From positions 124,001 through 188,000 of the forward strand of contig JAJSPD010000019.1 in assembly GCA_021307315.1 (NCBI GenBank): a DNA stretch of 64,000 nucleotides, written 5' to 3'. Each line of letters starts with the position of its first letter. Positions within the stretch are counted from its first letter, which is position 1. Made by a program: the position numbers and the translations under genes. The stretch comes from Bisporella sp. PMI_857 (taxonomy: Eukaryota; Ascomycota; Leotiomycetes; Helotiales; Helotiaceae). The notes beneath the pieces are model-generated. The model searched no databases. It had not been told where the DNA came from and was given only the letters and a program-made list of their open reading frames with translations. Positions 48,322-60,254 of this stretch are shown here, one piece after another.

Positions 48322-51300
48322 TTAAAACTTTTCACCAGTAGGTGTTGATGTCCCTTTCGAATGAGACATACTATATGGTGCTGCAGAGTGTTCGTGGTTA
48401 ATTCAAAAGGAGCAAAAAAGGGGGTCGGAGCAAACTTACCCAACACCTGCTTTGCATTACATATCCTCCACGCAAGATTCTTAACATTTCCATCCGCAAG
48501 CACGACTCCGGGAGCGAATTCTATACCAAACATCTGATGCACCGCAAACACAACCCGTTTCGCATACTTGCTGTCCCTCTCAACTAGACTGCCGAAACTC
48601 TCTTCCACGGTATTAGGCGCGATTTCTGGATCTCGGTCAAAGCAGTTTCTGACAACAGGCAGAAGAGCATTTTCTACTGCGGTGCGAATGAGACCGTTTG
48701 AGTCTTCATCCACGTCTTCTTCGTCGAAGCGGCCAATTCGGACTTCGAAGGGAAGCGAGATTGCCATAACGTTGTGCTTCCCGTCGTGGTGATACCGGAA
48801 CTCAAAGACTCCTTGTGTCCAAAAGAGCTTATCGCCCTCAAAAACCATCTCTCCTTGCACGTAGTCATACGTCGTGCCGTCCTCACGCTTTGCTCCAGAG
48901 ACGAGCTGGTCAGAGACAAGGATTCCATTGTCAGCCGAATCTTCGTATTTCTTAGGTACTGTAGGAACCCAGCGTCTTGCAGAAGAAACACTTGTTATGT
49001 CTCGCGAAGCATTGTCAGCGACCATATATAGACCGACCCAGTCGGCTTTGCTGTGAGAAACTGGTGCCGTCCACTTAACTTTGATGGGAACTCCATATTC
49101 GAACATCAAAGGCGTATATTTGTCGGTCCGTTCCTGTGGGAAACGTGCTTCTTGGCCTTCTTTCGAGAAAGCTCGACGGATGGCGGACGCGGAAGAGGCG
49201 ACGCCTTCAATAGTGATAGAGTAGTCTCGCGGATTCAGACCAGCTAGATCAGGGCTTAGGCGAGTGAGGGTTATGCGTGCTGGGTATTGGCTGAAGAGAG
49301 CAGTAGTATCCCGGACAATGGTCTGGACTCCCGCTGCGAGTTTTGGACGAGCCGCATCGAGGAATTCTTCGACAAAGTGGGTGGTTTCGCCCAAGACTTT
49401 GTCCACACTTCCTTGCCATTTCTTTAGAGGTGGTGGTAGAGATTTGCGAATGTTTTTCGTGAGTCCAGCTTCTGGTCTGAGGTTTCTACCATAAAGCTTC
49501 TGCATATGTGGTTTTTCGACCATTTGAATGAACCCTAAAGTCAACATATGGGTAAGAAGTGCGAGAAAGAAAATTGCTCTGCTTCCGGTAATAAGAACTG
49601 CCCCCCAGATACCGGCCAGCCCAATTATGCGTTCGGGATTGTTAAGGTAGCGGTAGATGCCACTATAGGTGAGCTTTGGAGCATGATCAAAGAAGAAGTC
49701 ACCAAAGAACCACCCAAATTCGCCTAGAGACTCATAGATGCTGATGGCCGTCCAGGTCTGGAGACACACAAAGCTAATCCCTAGAACATGTCTCAAAAGC
49801 GCGAGCCCATATGTCCACTCTGCGTGAGAAGGAACAGTGTACATCTTCCAAGCCGCAGCAATAAAACTGGCATAGCACATGACCATGCTCATATGATACA
49901 TTCCTTTCCATTGTCTCCATGCCTCTTCAGCAGTTTCGCCATATTTGATGAAATGTCTAGTCCATGTCTTTTTGTTCGATTGTCGGTTGAGCATAATACC
50001 CAATCCGACAGTATACCACAATCGGCAAACAACGGCATTCAAGACGAATAGGAATTGGAAGAGTGGTGTTGATGGTGTGAAGAATGTAAGCAGGCCCACA
50101 TGTACCTGCAGGAGCAGAACGGAAATATCCGTTGTACGGTAGAAATCAATATTTCCTAAGCCCATCAGGTTATGGACAGTTGAGGGTTGCTTTGGAATGG
50201 CTGGGGACTGAGAGAAAAGCTCATCAGCTGGCGCATGGTATTCGATGCCTTCTTTACGTGCAGCAGATGCATTTGCATGCGCAAAGTCGCTAGGGGTCGG
50301 GATAGGCCCTCGTTTTCTAGGAGGTGGGGGATTGTACGTCTTTTCTATATGTGGATTTTCGACGTAGACGAGAAATATGAACTGGGCCACGTGTGCAACG
50401 ATCGAGATGAACAGCACGCTATAGCTCGCGGCCATCATCGAAATACCGTAATACCCGGCATAGCCAATTGAGTACATAGGGTGCGGTGCCATCTCAAAGA
50501 CTCCGTCGAACGTCAATTCTTGGTCAATGAGATAAAAGAAATCTCCCCAGTACCATGCGTAATCTTTCACTACTCGATGAGCATCGAGTTTGACCCAGAG
50601 GTTGAAACCAACGAGAACTACGCCAGCAACCCAACGAGCGAGAGTCATGGCGAAACCTTCTCCTACTGGACGACCTGAACAAGCGATTGCAAAGAGACAG
50701 TAAGATGTGAAATCACACATCAGAATCAAGTCCACGACCCTTCTGAAAACTAACCATGTATTATATTCGATTGGAGCTTCTTCAAACGTATAGTCTTTTG
50801 GAATCTTGGTCTCTAGTTCACTCTTGATCAACTTGTAGAGCCACGGTCTAGGGTTTCTTCCGCTTTTGGGATTTTCGAATAGATCCCATCTTTTAGCCCA
50901 TGTCACTAATCTTCGGTGGTGCGATTGTATATGAAGCAGCCAGCCGATTCCCAAGTTGTAACACCCACGCCAGAATAGAAACAATACTGCTAAAACGGGC
51001 TGTTTCAGCGAAGCTGGCAGGTAGTAAAGAGCTGCAATATGTATGGCAAGTATGGCTAAAACTATCAGGTCGGACAAATTCTTGGGTTGTCGAGGATCAA
51101 GAAGCTGTGACACCATGTCATGGGTCTGTGGAACAGTAAAAACTAGAAAAGATACAAATCAGCCAGAGATTCTGGACAGCAAGTAGTGGCGACTCACTGC
51201 TCCCATCTGGAGTTCTGCCAAAGGTCTTCTGCTCCTTTTCTTTGTCAATTTCCTGGGTTGATATGGCGCTGCCGTTGACAGAAGCACTTTTTGGGTAAGC

Positions 51301-51345
51301 TTTTCTTTCCCGCAGACCTTCACATTCTGGAATTGCAGAGTTCAT
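48322..51345 (-). CDS. CHO2: phosphatidylethanolamine N-methyltransferase
   Basis: ER membrane enzyme that makes the first methylation in converting phosphatidylethanolamine to phosphatidylcholine. Three exons on the minus strand: 51345-51198, 51142-48440 and 48380-48322; 969 residues. The first intron joins [10 protein letters not shown] to [18 protein letters not shown], the second joins NAKQVL to [10 protein letters not shown]...GEKF. Two methyltransferase halves with many membrane segments are seen ([35 protein letters not shown]), followed by a soluble C-terminal domain. If the last intron (59 bp) is retained, the frame stays open to 48288 and gives an unrelated tail. The gene is divergent from NBP35, about 1 kb away. 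Confidence 0.95.
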
Positions 51346-52339
51346 TTTGAGGGTCCCGGGAGTTGAGTCCCGTTTTGATAAATCGTTGAGGATTCTGGTT
51401 TCAATCCCACCTTGAGTATGAGTCCTAATTGTTTTGTTCTCTCTGCGAGATGCTCCAGATGGTGGCTATGAATCAGGGAAGCAAAGACGTATGTATAGTG
51501 AGAAATTTGCAGCAGCCATGTGTTCCCTCCAACTGGCAGGGAATTTTGAGTGCGTTGCCTTTGTGTTTCTGTGCGTGGGGAAGCAATTCGCAAACGTATT
51601 TGAGGAAATGCCGCTAAGATGGGATTGTGGATATTCCAAGGATTGTCAATAGGCTTGACAGGCCAATAAGACTATTTGCACATGTTTTCGCACTGGGCGA
51701 ATTGCATATGTTGTGCCTTCACGGACTGAGCTGGCTGGGTTCGATTGCAGCGATGAGAAAGTTGGTCCTAGAAAGATGTGACGTGATGTGGGATATATAT
51801 TAAGTATTGGTAACAGGTTGTATCATCATTGGAAAGACTGATTTTGTGGCTACGACCAACCTTGGGATAGAGTTGAAGGAATTGTAATGACCGTTATTAG
51901 TACAATCGCAGAGTGAGGCTATTCAAATTAGCGTGTAGCAGTTAGTACAAATGCTGTCTGCAATACGAAGTACTGACCGTACTTTGTACACAATTATTAT
52001 TTTGATGTGCATGGGCTACACCGACGGAAAGCGGGTATTGAGGGTTTGAAGAGGGAATTTTGGACAGTGGCTCGGCTCTGTGAATTCCGTTACTGGGCTT
52101 GCCTCTGCGCAATCCCGTCATCGGACCTCACAAAGTCTCACCGCCTGCCTGATCCGGCGTAACCCCCACCATGCACTTTGTGCCGTCCAACCGCCGCTTT
52201 TACTGTTCAAAATTCAATGCTTGGAAATCTACCAGTCTGCTTGGTAAAGCAAACTTGCTACCCTATTATCCCCCCCCCCTTTCCAACCCCAGGGTAATCA
52301 GGCCCTCTTCAAAACTACACCCTTCCGGATATCAGTATC
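51346..52339. promoter_or_regulatory. intergenic promoter region CHO2 / NBP35
   Basis: About 1 kb between divergent start codons. A C-run (ten C) at about 52269-52279 lies in the presumed NBP35 leader. No CATGTGAAAT-type inositol/choline element was noticed. No coding frame of interest. Confidence 0.45.
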
Positions 52340-53371
52340 ATGGCCCCTTCTCTTGAAGCTGGCCCCGAATCAGTCCAAGACGTTCTCTCGAATCCCCTCA
52401 AAGTTGCACCTAAACTCGTTGCTCCCGAGCCGGAACACTGTCCAGGTCCAGAATCTGAAGCCGCAGGAAAAGCAGATTCCTGCGCAGGATGTCCAAATCA
52501 AGCAATATGTGCCTCTGCACCAAAGGGGCCAGACCCCGATATACCTGTCATAACCGCACGCTTGGCTGGAATTAAACACAAGGTTCTGATTTTGTCAGGG
52601 AAAGGTGGCGTGGGAAAGAGCACTTTCACCTCTTTACTGGCGCATGCCTTTGCTCAAAATCCTGATAGTATGGTAGGAATCATGGATACCGACATCACTG
52701 GACCGAGTATACCCAAGATGATGGGCGTGGAGAACGAGAAGGTACATACATATAGTGGTGGATGGACTCCAGTTTGGGTGGCAGACAACTTATCCGTTAT
52801 GAGCATACAGTTCATGCTGCCAAACAAAGATGACGCTATAATCTGGAGAGGCCCGAAGAAGAACGGAATGATAAAACAATTTCTGAGGGATGTTGAATGG
52901 GGAGAGATGGACTTTTTACTTGTCGACACGCCCCCTGGGACTAGCGACGAACATCTAAGTGTCAACTCATTTCTAAAAGAGAGTGGAATCGACGGTGCCG
53001 TCATGTTGACGACTCCTCAAGAAGTTGCGCTTCTTGATGTGCGGAAAGAGATCGATTTCTGTAGGAAAGCGGGGATCAAGGTTTTGGGCCTTGTTGAAAA
53101 CATGTCTGGCTTCGTATGCCCGAAGTGTACCCACGAAAGTCAAATATTTCAAGCCACAACCGGCGGTGGGAGGGCTCTGGCGAAAGAGATGAACATTCCA
53201 TTTCTTGGTGCGGTACCGCTAGATCCTCGAATAGGCATGGCAAGTGACTATGGGGAGAGCTTCTTCGATTCCTGGCCAGATAGCCCTGCTTGCACAGCTT
53301 TGAAAGGAGTGGTGAGAAGAGTTGGTGAAGAATTAGGCCTCGAAGCAGATACTGTTTTGCCTGAAGATTGA
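52340..53371 (+). CDS. NBP35: cytosolic Fe-S cluster assembly ATPase
   Basis: Scaffold P-loop ATPase of the cytosolic iron-sulfur assembly (CIA) pathway, acting with CFD1. Single exon, 343 residues. The N-terminal four-cysteine cluster site is HCPGPES...[10 protein letters not shown] (about residues 34-58), which separates NBP35 from CFD1. The deviant Walker A motif [12 protein letters not shown] is at about residue 85; [19 protein letters not shown] and [13 protein letters not shown] (the CxxC that bridges the cluster between subunits) follow. Length is normal. The ATG at 52340 is the first in frame. Confidence 0.96.
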   Translation: MAPSLEAGPESVQDVLSNPLKVAPKLVAPEPEHCPGPESEAAGKADSCAGCPNQAICASAPKGPDPDIPVITARLAGIKHKVLILSGKGGVGKSTFTSLLAHAFAQNPDSMVGIMDTDITGPSIPKMMGVENEKVHTYSGGWTPVWVADNLSVMSIQFMLPNKDDAIIWRGPKKNGMIKQFLRDVEWGEMDFLLVDTPPGTSDEHLSVNSFLKESGIDGAVMLTTPQEVALLDVRKEIDFCRKAGIKVLGLVENMSGFVCPKCTHESQIFQATTGGGRALAKEMNIPFLGAVPLDPRIGMASDYGESFFDSWPDSPACTALKGVVRRVGEELGLEADTVLPED

Positions 53372-54131
53372 AGCTATCGTGAACTTGCGTAAACAAAAAA
53401 CACACACGGACAAAAACCAGTTCCATGGTGGTCCACCTTCAAGCACATCCTGACCGATACCAGAGCAAGTTCAAGGTTACTAGCCACAACAGCTGCCATC
53501 AAGGTTCAAGGAAGGATTGGGTCACAATATTATGAAGAACCTGATGCAAATATTAGAGGGTATAGGAGAGAACGCTCAACATTGCAGCCGGAGTTTGCAG
53601 AGTGGATTTGCACTCCAGGACTCATTCTATAGAAAAGGCTTGAGCTATTAAAATTTTTATTATACTCTCTTCGTTGTAGCAAGGCAAAGTGATTATCTGT
53701 TAATCATTGTGGCACCAGGTATGCAGACGTTGTAACTGTCTGCTTCTAGCCTGGATGGCTTTGAAATACAACTTGCTCTAATTTATCTTCCTGATGGCCT
53801 TCGTGATCATTTAAGGTTTACACTTCTTTATGTTCCGTACATTCGCAAATCGATCTTCGTTGTTGACTTTGCGCCGTGCATAGCTATCTTAAGCCTTCGC
53901 TTGCACAATTAAATACAAATGTTCACCGAGGCCGCAAGCCAATGTAGACTCGGGTTTTCTTTATCCGATGACGAAAAATACCGAGTTAGTTTTCTGATAT
54001 TGATAGTTCTTTGTACAGGTTCTTTCATTCTTTCTCGATGTTGCCTTACTATCATCTCAAAGAACAAGAGTTGCACTGGTGTAACTTCTCGTCCAAGTAC
54101 GAATCCTGTTTCTGATCGTTTTATGTCCATC
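53372..54131. other. intergenic and probable 5' leader
   Basis: The second half (from the ATG at 53919) is open in the frame of the following gene and would add about 70 residues including a hydrophobic stretch (SFLILIVLCTGSFILS). I treat it as leader because composition changes sharply at 54132, but an N-terminal membrane anchor is possible. Confidence 0.4.
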
Positions 54132-55962
54132 ATGGCAACCAACTCGCCTCCCCTTCCAACAACTCGACACGCGAGAGTCTACGGGATAATTGATGATGCT
54201 TCAGTGCGCGATATTGGAGCTAAAGGTGTTTCGTTGCGCGATCAAGGCAGGTCCGGCTTGACGCCCACCTTTGTCTTCAATAAGCCCATCGAGCAATACC
54301 AAAGGCGCAAGCTTATGGGATTCACGGCCTTCGAGCTTCTCCACAGTGGGTGTCTTGAGAAAGAGAACCTTGGTCGCTTTGGTCTGCCATTGAGGGGCAT
54401 GCATCCTATGTTTGCGCCTGAAAGATGGTGGAAAGATGGGGATGCGTTGCCGGACGGTTTAGTCGGGACTTGGGATGCCAGAAAAGGACCAGTTCTAACC
54501 GCGATACGGCCGAGTTTGCTGATCGCATCGAGGCTGCTGTTTGAGAGCCATGTGTGGCTTTGGTATGCTCATAGGCTTACTTTCATATTGAAATGTGAAT
54601 CTGAGAAAGGGAATAAATAGACTGACTTTCAGAGGTGGGATGCCCTAATGTACGGGCCTCGAAAGGAGCTCAATCTTCCTGCTAATGAAAAGGATGGTGG
54701 CCCGGACAACCTTTATGCTTTTTTCCCTCGATCCGCTCCATTAGCAGCGCAGTCTAAAGGAAGGCAACAGGCAAGATTTAGAACTCTCGCCGCTCTGATG
54801 GACCTTAGGGTTGGCACACTAGAGCCTGGCATTCTCGGAAGAACGGATGTCAAAAAGGACCCATCGAATGTAGATAAGAGAATAACCGTGAGCGTTTCAC
54901 GAGACCTCCTCGTGCCCTTGTTGGCACCAGGGGATATGACAGAGTCGGAGGTACTCGTCCAGCAGTCTATAGTTGCCAAAGTGGTAATGAACCTAATAAT
55001 CCACGTTACCTAAGCTTAGGCTGATACAAATAGTAGCTTGTTCATGAGGTTGCAGTAAGAAACTTTTACAAGGAAAAGAGAACACGCATTGACAATTACA
55101 GCACGCACTTATGAATCTTTATTTTCGGGAGAATAATCAATCAGGAGCCAGCGAAAATGTAAGTTGATTTAAAATGCAGCCCAGGTCCACCTAACACTCT
55201 ATAGTTCTTTAATGAAGAAGAGGTTGCTGAATGTGGTTGGTCCTGCGAGAAAGCCGTATACTAACCCCCTTCTTCCTCTTCTCCTCATGCATAGTCTGTT
55301 ATGACTAACGCGACGGTCCATGATAGATCCTCGGTGGCCACATGAGCATTCTACGCACCGGCCTTCGTCCCAAAGCTGTCATGTCATGCTTCGTCACCAA
55401 CTTCCCAAATTTCTTTGACCATTTTAAGGAAGGCAAATGGAAACAGGGGAGAAGCTACCGGTACCGCTCCCATGGGAACTTCTCTGCTTCTCACGATCCG
55501 CCTCCCACCGCGTGGTATTGGCCCGTACAAATCTCTTTTTTTCATCAACTCTGCCAAGAAGATTTCTGGGAGAAGGAGTTTACGAGAATAGGGCAAGAAG
55601 CGCTAAGGCCGCCGCGGATTGTAGGACTTGGGGTGATTAAAACGGGGGAAGGAGACCGCGGTGCTGATACCATAGGGGCAGGAGAGCTGATTATTGGGAA
55701 GGACTGGGAGGAATGGATGAAAGGGAATGGTGAGCTGTGGAGATTGGGATTGCCTACTACTAAAGAGGATATTCAAAGGTGGGAGCAGGATGCGTGGCTG
55801 AGGGATAGAATGGCGAGCTATTGGGATGCTTTATGGAAGGATAGTGAGGTGAAAGCTGCTGGTGCCAGCGGAGCGCAAGGTGCTGCTACTGGCAGCCGGA
55901 ACCAGCCTACTGCTATGAGCGGGAGCATGACCTGGAGCCAGGTTGCTGGTCGCAGACCGTGA
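54132..55962 (+). CDS. HExxH metallopeptidase-like hypothetical protein, six exons including an 18-nt microexon
   Basis: Looks like two or three separate genes until spliced. Inferred exons: 54132-54562, 54635-54983, 55037-55054, 55102-55158, 55205-55255 and 55327-55962; 513 residues. The 18-nt exon encodes LVHEVA and the next begins HALMNLYF, together giving HEVAH, a zinc-metallopeptidase signature, followed by FFNEEEVAECGWS, whose Glu residues could include a third ligand. All six exons keep one frame with GT-AG borders. The N-terminal part has GRFGLPLRGMHPMFAPERWW and LALMDLRVGTLEPG-type segments; the C-terminal part (SFFHQLCQEDFWEKEF, then a Gly/Ala-rich tail) is of unknown fold. Alternative starts: ATGs at 54123 and 53919. 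Enzymatic activity is inference from one motif. Confidence 0.7.
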
Positions 55963-56423
55963 ATTAAGCCGCTAATAGTGGGAATATGACCTAGGCAGCC
56001 AAGCAGATCAGTGTGCTACTCGAATTATTGCTAAAAGAGCTGGAAATTGTCAAGGTTAGGCTGCTGTGGTAGCAATATGGAACGGGGGTGATGAAATGAG
56101 CAGGTTTATCGAATCTTTTGATTTGCGCTTTAAACTTTTATTATTTATTTATAGTACACAATGAACAGGTCAGAAAGGATCCCCCCCCAAAAAAGAAATT
56201 AAAAATATATTTACCTCGATCGCAACGCTTCCTTCCCTCCATCCAGATTTTTCTTCGCCCCTGACTCTCCCCAAACCCCCAAGACATTAAGCGAGAACCC
56301 CATCAATTCGGTTCCCATTTTGCACCAAAAAAAAAAGAGCATCCATCCCTCTTCATGCGCGCCCAGAAAATTACAAAAATAAATAACTAAAATTATGTAA
56401 ACACCCAAAAAGAGTCGTTGTTA
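55963..56423. other. intergenic
   Basis: AT-rich 3' flank with homopolymer runs (C and A runs near 56181-56195 and 56325). No gene. Confidence 0.45.
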
Positions 56424-56519
56424 GGTCCTAGCCGGAATCGAACCGGCATTTCCAGAAGAGATCTCCCTGCTAGAGTTAGGGCTCAGAATCTAACGTGCTA
56501 ACCATTACACTATAGGACC
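56424..56519 (-). tRNA. tRNA-Gln (anticodon CUG) with a 25-nt intron
   Basis: Read on the minus strand it folds as a tRNA: acceptor GGTCCTA paired with TAGGACC, D arm with GTG/CAC, T arm GCCGG-TTCGATT-CCGGC. The anticodon loop TTCTGA gives CUG, decoding CAG (Gln). The 3' half of the anticodon stem (TCTGG) pairs with TTAGA only if 25 nt (56458-56482) are removed one base 3' of the anticodon, the standard position of nuclear tRNA introns. The mature tRNA would have 71 nt plus CCA. Confidence 0.93.
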
Positions 56520-58580
56520 GACGCGGTAGACTGTTTTGCTTTCTTGATTCATATTAATGGTGATGTGGAAGGCTGGCTAAGATGGCCTCGGGTGTGAATG
56601 CCAAGTATTTGATAATTTCTCGGTTTTAATGCATGGTTGAGGCTGAACTTGTTTATTTTGGTATTTTTATTTTGATATTTGTTCGGAAATACTTCGAGTT
56701 AGTTTTTAAAGCGGGAGATTTTTGAAACTTAAGTGTTAATGTGAGGTTGTTGGGGAGCATAGCATAGTTCATATATCAATTGTACATTTCTGCCCTTTGT
56801 TTTCTGAGTTTTCAACCTTTCTACTTATTATACCTTTAAAACCCCCTTGCGATCCCTTTCCGAGGCTGGTACTAGTAGCCCTTTTACCTTGTAGTCTTAG
56901 AGCCTCTCCCAAGCCCCTTTAGTCACATATGATGTCTGTCCCTGACACTCAAGCCTATATATATATACTCCTGTCCTAAATAATTAAACAAATATAAAAA
57001 AGTCACAATAAGAAAAGAAACATTACATTTTATATCGGTCTAACCATTTGTCAGCTAACCCGTTTAATAATAAAAGCTCAACCTTGGAAAAGGAAGTTTA
57101 AAGAGCATTCGTGGTTTTCTCGGCAGCTTCAGTGTTTAGCGCTTGTAGCACTCTCTGCAAAAGCAGATATCAGCAGCCTTTCTCTGTCTGATTCACTTCC
57201 GTGCAATCTCCTTATCTTGAGGACTCTGCCACTCTGTTTATATCCGTCCGATAGTCAACCCCAATACCACCAACTTTTTTTTCTGTCCCGCCTCTTTCTG
57301 AGACATCCCCAAAACCGAGCCCCTCCCCATCCAATTGGCCCTCATCCTTTACTTCTGCGAGTCGTGTAGGGTTCATTCACAATGTTGCCTCTGTCTTGTG
57401 GTTGTGGTAGAAACGCACGACCTAGCTTGTCAACATAGCGAAGTGTTATACGGGAATAAATTATGCTGTAGTTCACGATTTATAAATTATGCCGAAAACA
57501 ATAATTCAGCTTACCAAATTTTTATATAAGTAAACGGCTTTTTTTTTAAATAAATGCTTCGTGCTCAACTTGAATAGTATTTTTATATAATAAATTATAA
57601 GATTAATTATACGAAGTAATTAAATAAAAATTGGCCCAATCCAAAACAATGTATTCATATGCTGTGACTAATTTTGATGCTGTTGTTGCATAAATACGCA
57701 AGAGCATGTGGGCCGAAGGACATTATGTAGCAAAACGAGCGGCACACCTACCACCCCGCGATGGCTTACCAAAACAAGTAGCAAAGTTACCAAGCTCGTT
57801 TTTCGAGATCTACCCCAGTACAAGGCGTCGACCACGACTGTGCTACGGTGGCTGAGCGAGAATGGAGCTGTTACCCCGCAATCAAAACTTACTAGTAACA
57901 ATTTATAAAGTGCTGTAAAAAGAATTCGTAACAAGAGCATTCAAGCGCCAAAAGCTATCCTCCGAGCATTCAGGTACATTTTAGAAATAATAAAATTTCC
58001 ATCAAGTAGCGCTCTAAACATTTCTATATAAAGATAGAGAATAAGCACGAAGACTTTGAGACCAGGGAATTTAACAGGAATCTTGTAAATAATGACGTTA
58101 AATCCGATGCATTCTGATCCAACTGTACCAAGAGGTCTGTTCAGTCGACACAGATCTATATTTAGAAAAGTAGATCATAGTGTCTATAGACCCCTTCTAA
58201 TAGCATAATACCTGTGGTATATGAACTTTACATTGAACGAGATTTTCCCTAACTTATTGGAGAATAGTTGGAGGGACAAATACTTAACTGACACTAATGG
58301 TATTATAAAGTTGAAGAGGAAGGTGGTAGAAATTGAGTTCCAGTTACCTTGGAATGTACCATGACCTTTAAGTCAGGAGTAACTATAGAATATTGAATAT
58401 CAGAGAGAGGCTAGAAGATAATTCTACTTTTCGTGGATTGCCATAAGTTAGTGTCTAATTTAGGATCAATCATACATAAATGATATTAAAGAGTATGCTC
58501 ATTTCACAAAACTTTATCTACTGTTCAGGTAAGTTTGTCAAAAGTTTAACCACCTCATTTTGTAATACAACTGCATTTAA
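56520..58580. other. AT-rich gene-poor region
   Basis: About 2 kb. Very AT-rich at 57540-57640. A 270-bp segment at 57668-57940 has higher GC and open frames on both strands (one includes KASTTTVLRWLSENG) and might be a small transposon remnant; too short to name. Nothing else supportable. Confidence 0.4.
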
Positions 58581-59972
58581 TCACGGACTTTCTCCCACCC
58601 CCTCTGCGCCTGGCATCAAGACCGTTTGGGACCACACCAGCCAACAGCCTACCCACAAATACCCAGCAGCTCTTTTCCCAGTCGCCATAACCCAGTTATG
58701 TTGCTTTCCTCTTAACATCCTCACTTCGAAAAATCTCCACATTGTTTGAAATGCCTCCTCTCCGACAATAGCTCCAAACTGCATACAATACCACCATGTC
58801 GGAGCCCATAACCTTGTGCTTACATTATGTGCTTTTTTTACATTACTGGGGGTTTGCACCCATAAGACAGCAGTATGCATCACTCCTGATGCTGCAAAAA
58901 CGAGGAAATTGTTTAAATATCTTTTTATCTGCGCTCTTCGAAGCCCAATAACTTTGGACGTTAAATAATTAATGTGTGAATTAAACGACCGATAGACCAA
59001 TAAGTGCCAGAACTTCTTCCAGTAGTTTCGAACAGTGAATGCCTCAGTGATTGAACCAAAGAGTGGTGGCCAGGATGATATATCGTCGATGTCTAGAGTT
59101 ATGGCTATAATAGTAAGAGCGTCGTGTAAGGCTGAGAGCGTCAAGTAATCTAGGACCCAAACTCTAATGAAGAGGTGCAGGCGAATACAAATATCACGGG
59201 TAAGCGTAGAGGCACCACAAAAGCTGTAATGTGATGAAAAAAGACATAAAATGCGCCGAAAGAATATTTTTCGCTCAACTGAAAAATCTTCTATGGTCAC
59301 TGGTCCTCCAGGAAGCTTCCAGTATATATTTCGATCGAAGAAGACACATAGCAGTGTAAATCGGAAAATGAATACCAAAAACTGACGCTTTAATGGTGAT
59401 GATCTTGATGGCCTGGAGTGGGACCTCTGAGATTGGAGTTCTGGGGTTTTCCGTGTCTGACTATTCAACTGCGAGCATTGTTTTCCAGTATGCGTTCGAA
59501 GATATCTCCGTCGTGAAATTTTAATTGACTGAGACTCCCAGAGCGTGTCAATCATCCTAGCATTAAATATAGTCCGAGTAGCATATTGTGAACCTGGGAC
59601 TTTGACATGACCCTCACGGTTTTGAAGTATGAGTCGATCACTAGGCTCGATTATAGCATCTCCCTTTTTGTAATACGAACTTGCAACTAATTTCCGCTGT
59701 TCTTTTGGAGCCAGAAAGGTAATGAAGGACATATGCGCCAACCATATGTAAAGGAATCTAGCAAATATGCTGTTTGTCGAAGGATCAATAGAGAATTTCG
59801 CAGAATAGTAAAAAGCTATGATACTGAGGATGGCGGTAAATGTAAAGGCGGTATAACGATGTCGAGAGGGTAGCAAACCGGATAGCGTGGAATAAGAAAT
59901 CAGAATAGCAAGTCCAGTAGTGATATGCGGTTTTAGCGACGGAATAATGTCCCAGTGTAATTTTTCGAGCAT
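58581..59972 (-). CDS. wax-synthase-like MBOAT acyltransferase
   Basis: Intronless frame of 463 residues with about eight hydrophobic segments. The wax-synthase-domain block WPPLFGSITEAFTVRNYWKKFWH is cut here in two: WPPLFGSITEAF and VRNYWKKFWHLLVYRSF. It is followed by AASGVMHTAV, which carries the conserved membrane-embedded histidine of MBOAT enzymes. In fungi this subfamily often O-acetylates terpenoid or polyketide products in secondary-metabolite clusters, using acetyl-CoA; fatty-alcohol esters are another option. No terpene cyclase, PKS or P450 is in the window, so no product can be named. It is the last long intact gene before an AT-rich zone and is divergent from the repeat frame and peptide gene at 60.3-61 kb. 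Confidence 0.85.
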   Translation of the reverse strand: MLEKLHWDIIPSLKPHITTGLAILISYSTLSGLLPSRHRYTAFTFTAILSIIAFYYSAKFSIDPSTNSIFARFLYIWLAHMSFITFLAPKEQRKLVASSYYKKGDAIIEPSDRLILQNREGHVKVPGSQYATRTIFNARMIDTLWESQSIKISRRRYLRTHTGKQCSQLNSQTRKTPELQSQRSHSRPSRSSPLKRQFLVFIFRFTLLCVFFDRNIYWKLPGGPVTIEDFSVERKIFFRRILCLFSSHYSFCGASTLTRDICIRLHLFIRVWVLDYLTLSALHDALTIIAITLDIDDISSWPPLFGSITEAFTVRNYWKKFWHLLVYRSFNSHINYLTSKVIGLRRAQIKRYLNNFLVFAASGVMHTAVLWVQTPSNVKKAHNVSTRLWAPTWWYCMQFGAIVGEEAFQTMWRFFEVRMLRGKQHNWVMATGKRAAGYLWVGCWLVWSQTVLMPGAEGVGESP

Positions 59973-60254
59973 ATTGACCCTACTTCGTCTTTGGAAAGTG
60001 CAGACAGGAAGCAGAGTTTATTGAAATTTCAAAACCTGGCGACCTTGGGTCTCAATCTAGTAGTATAGTAATACTAGTAATAAAAATGTGTCAAGCTTGC
60101 AGCTACGAACACGACTTCCTACAAATGATTCCGGTTAAGTGCAGGGCAATCACTGCACATAGCAACAATAAAGTATTTTAATAGCAAGTTTATGTTGTAT
60201 TTCTTACCGTAGTTACTATGTATAGAAGTGCTAAGCCGGTTGACATAAACATAA

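Noticed and set aside
57668..57940. Transposase fragment
   Set aside because: Open frames on both strands and one HTH-like stretch, but nothing specific enough to name.
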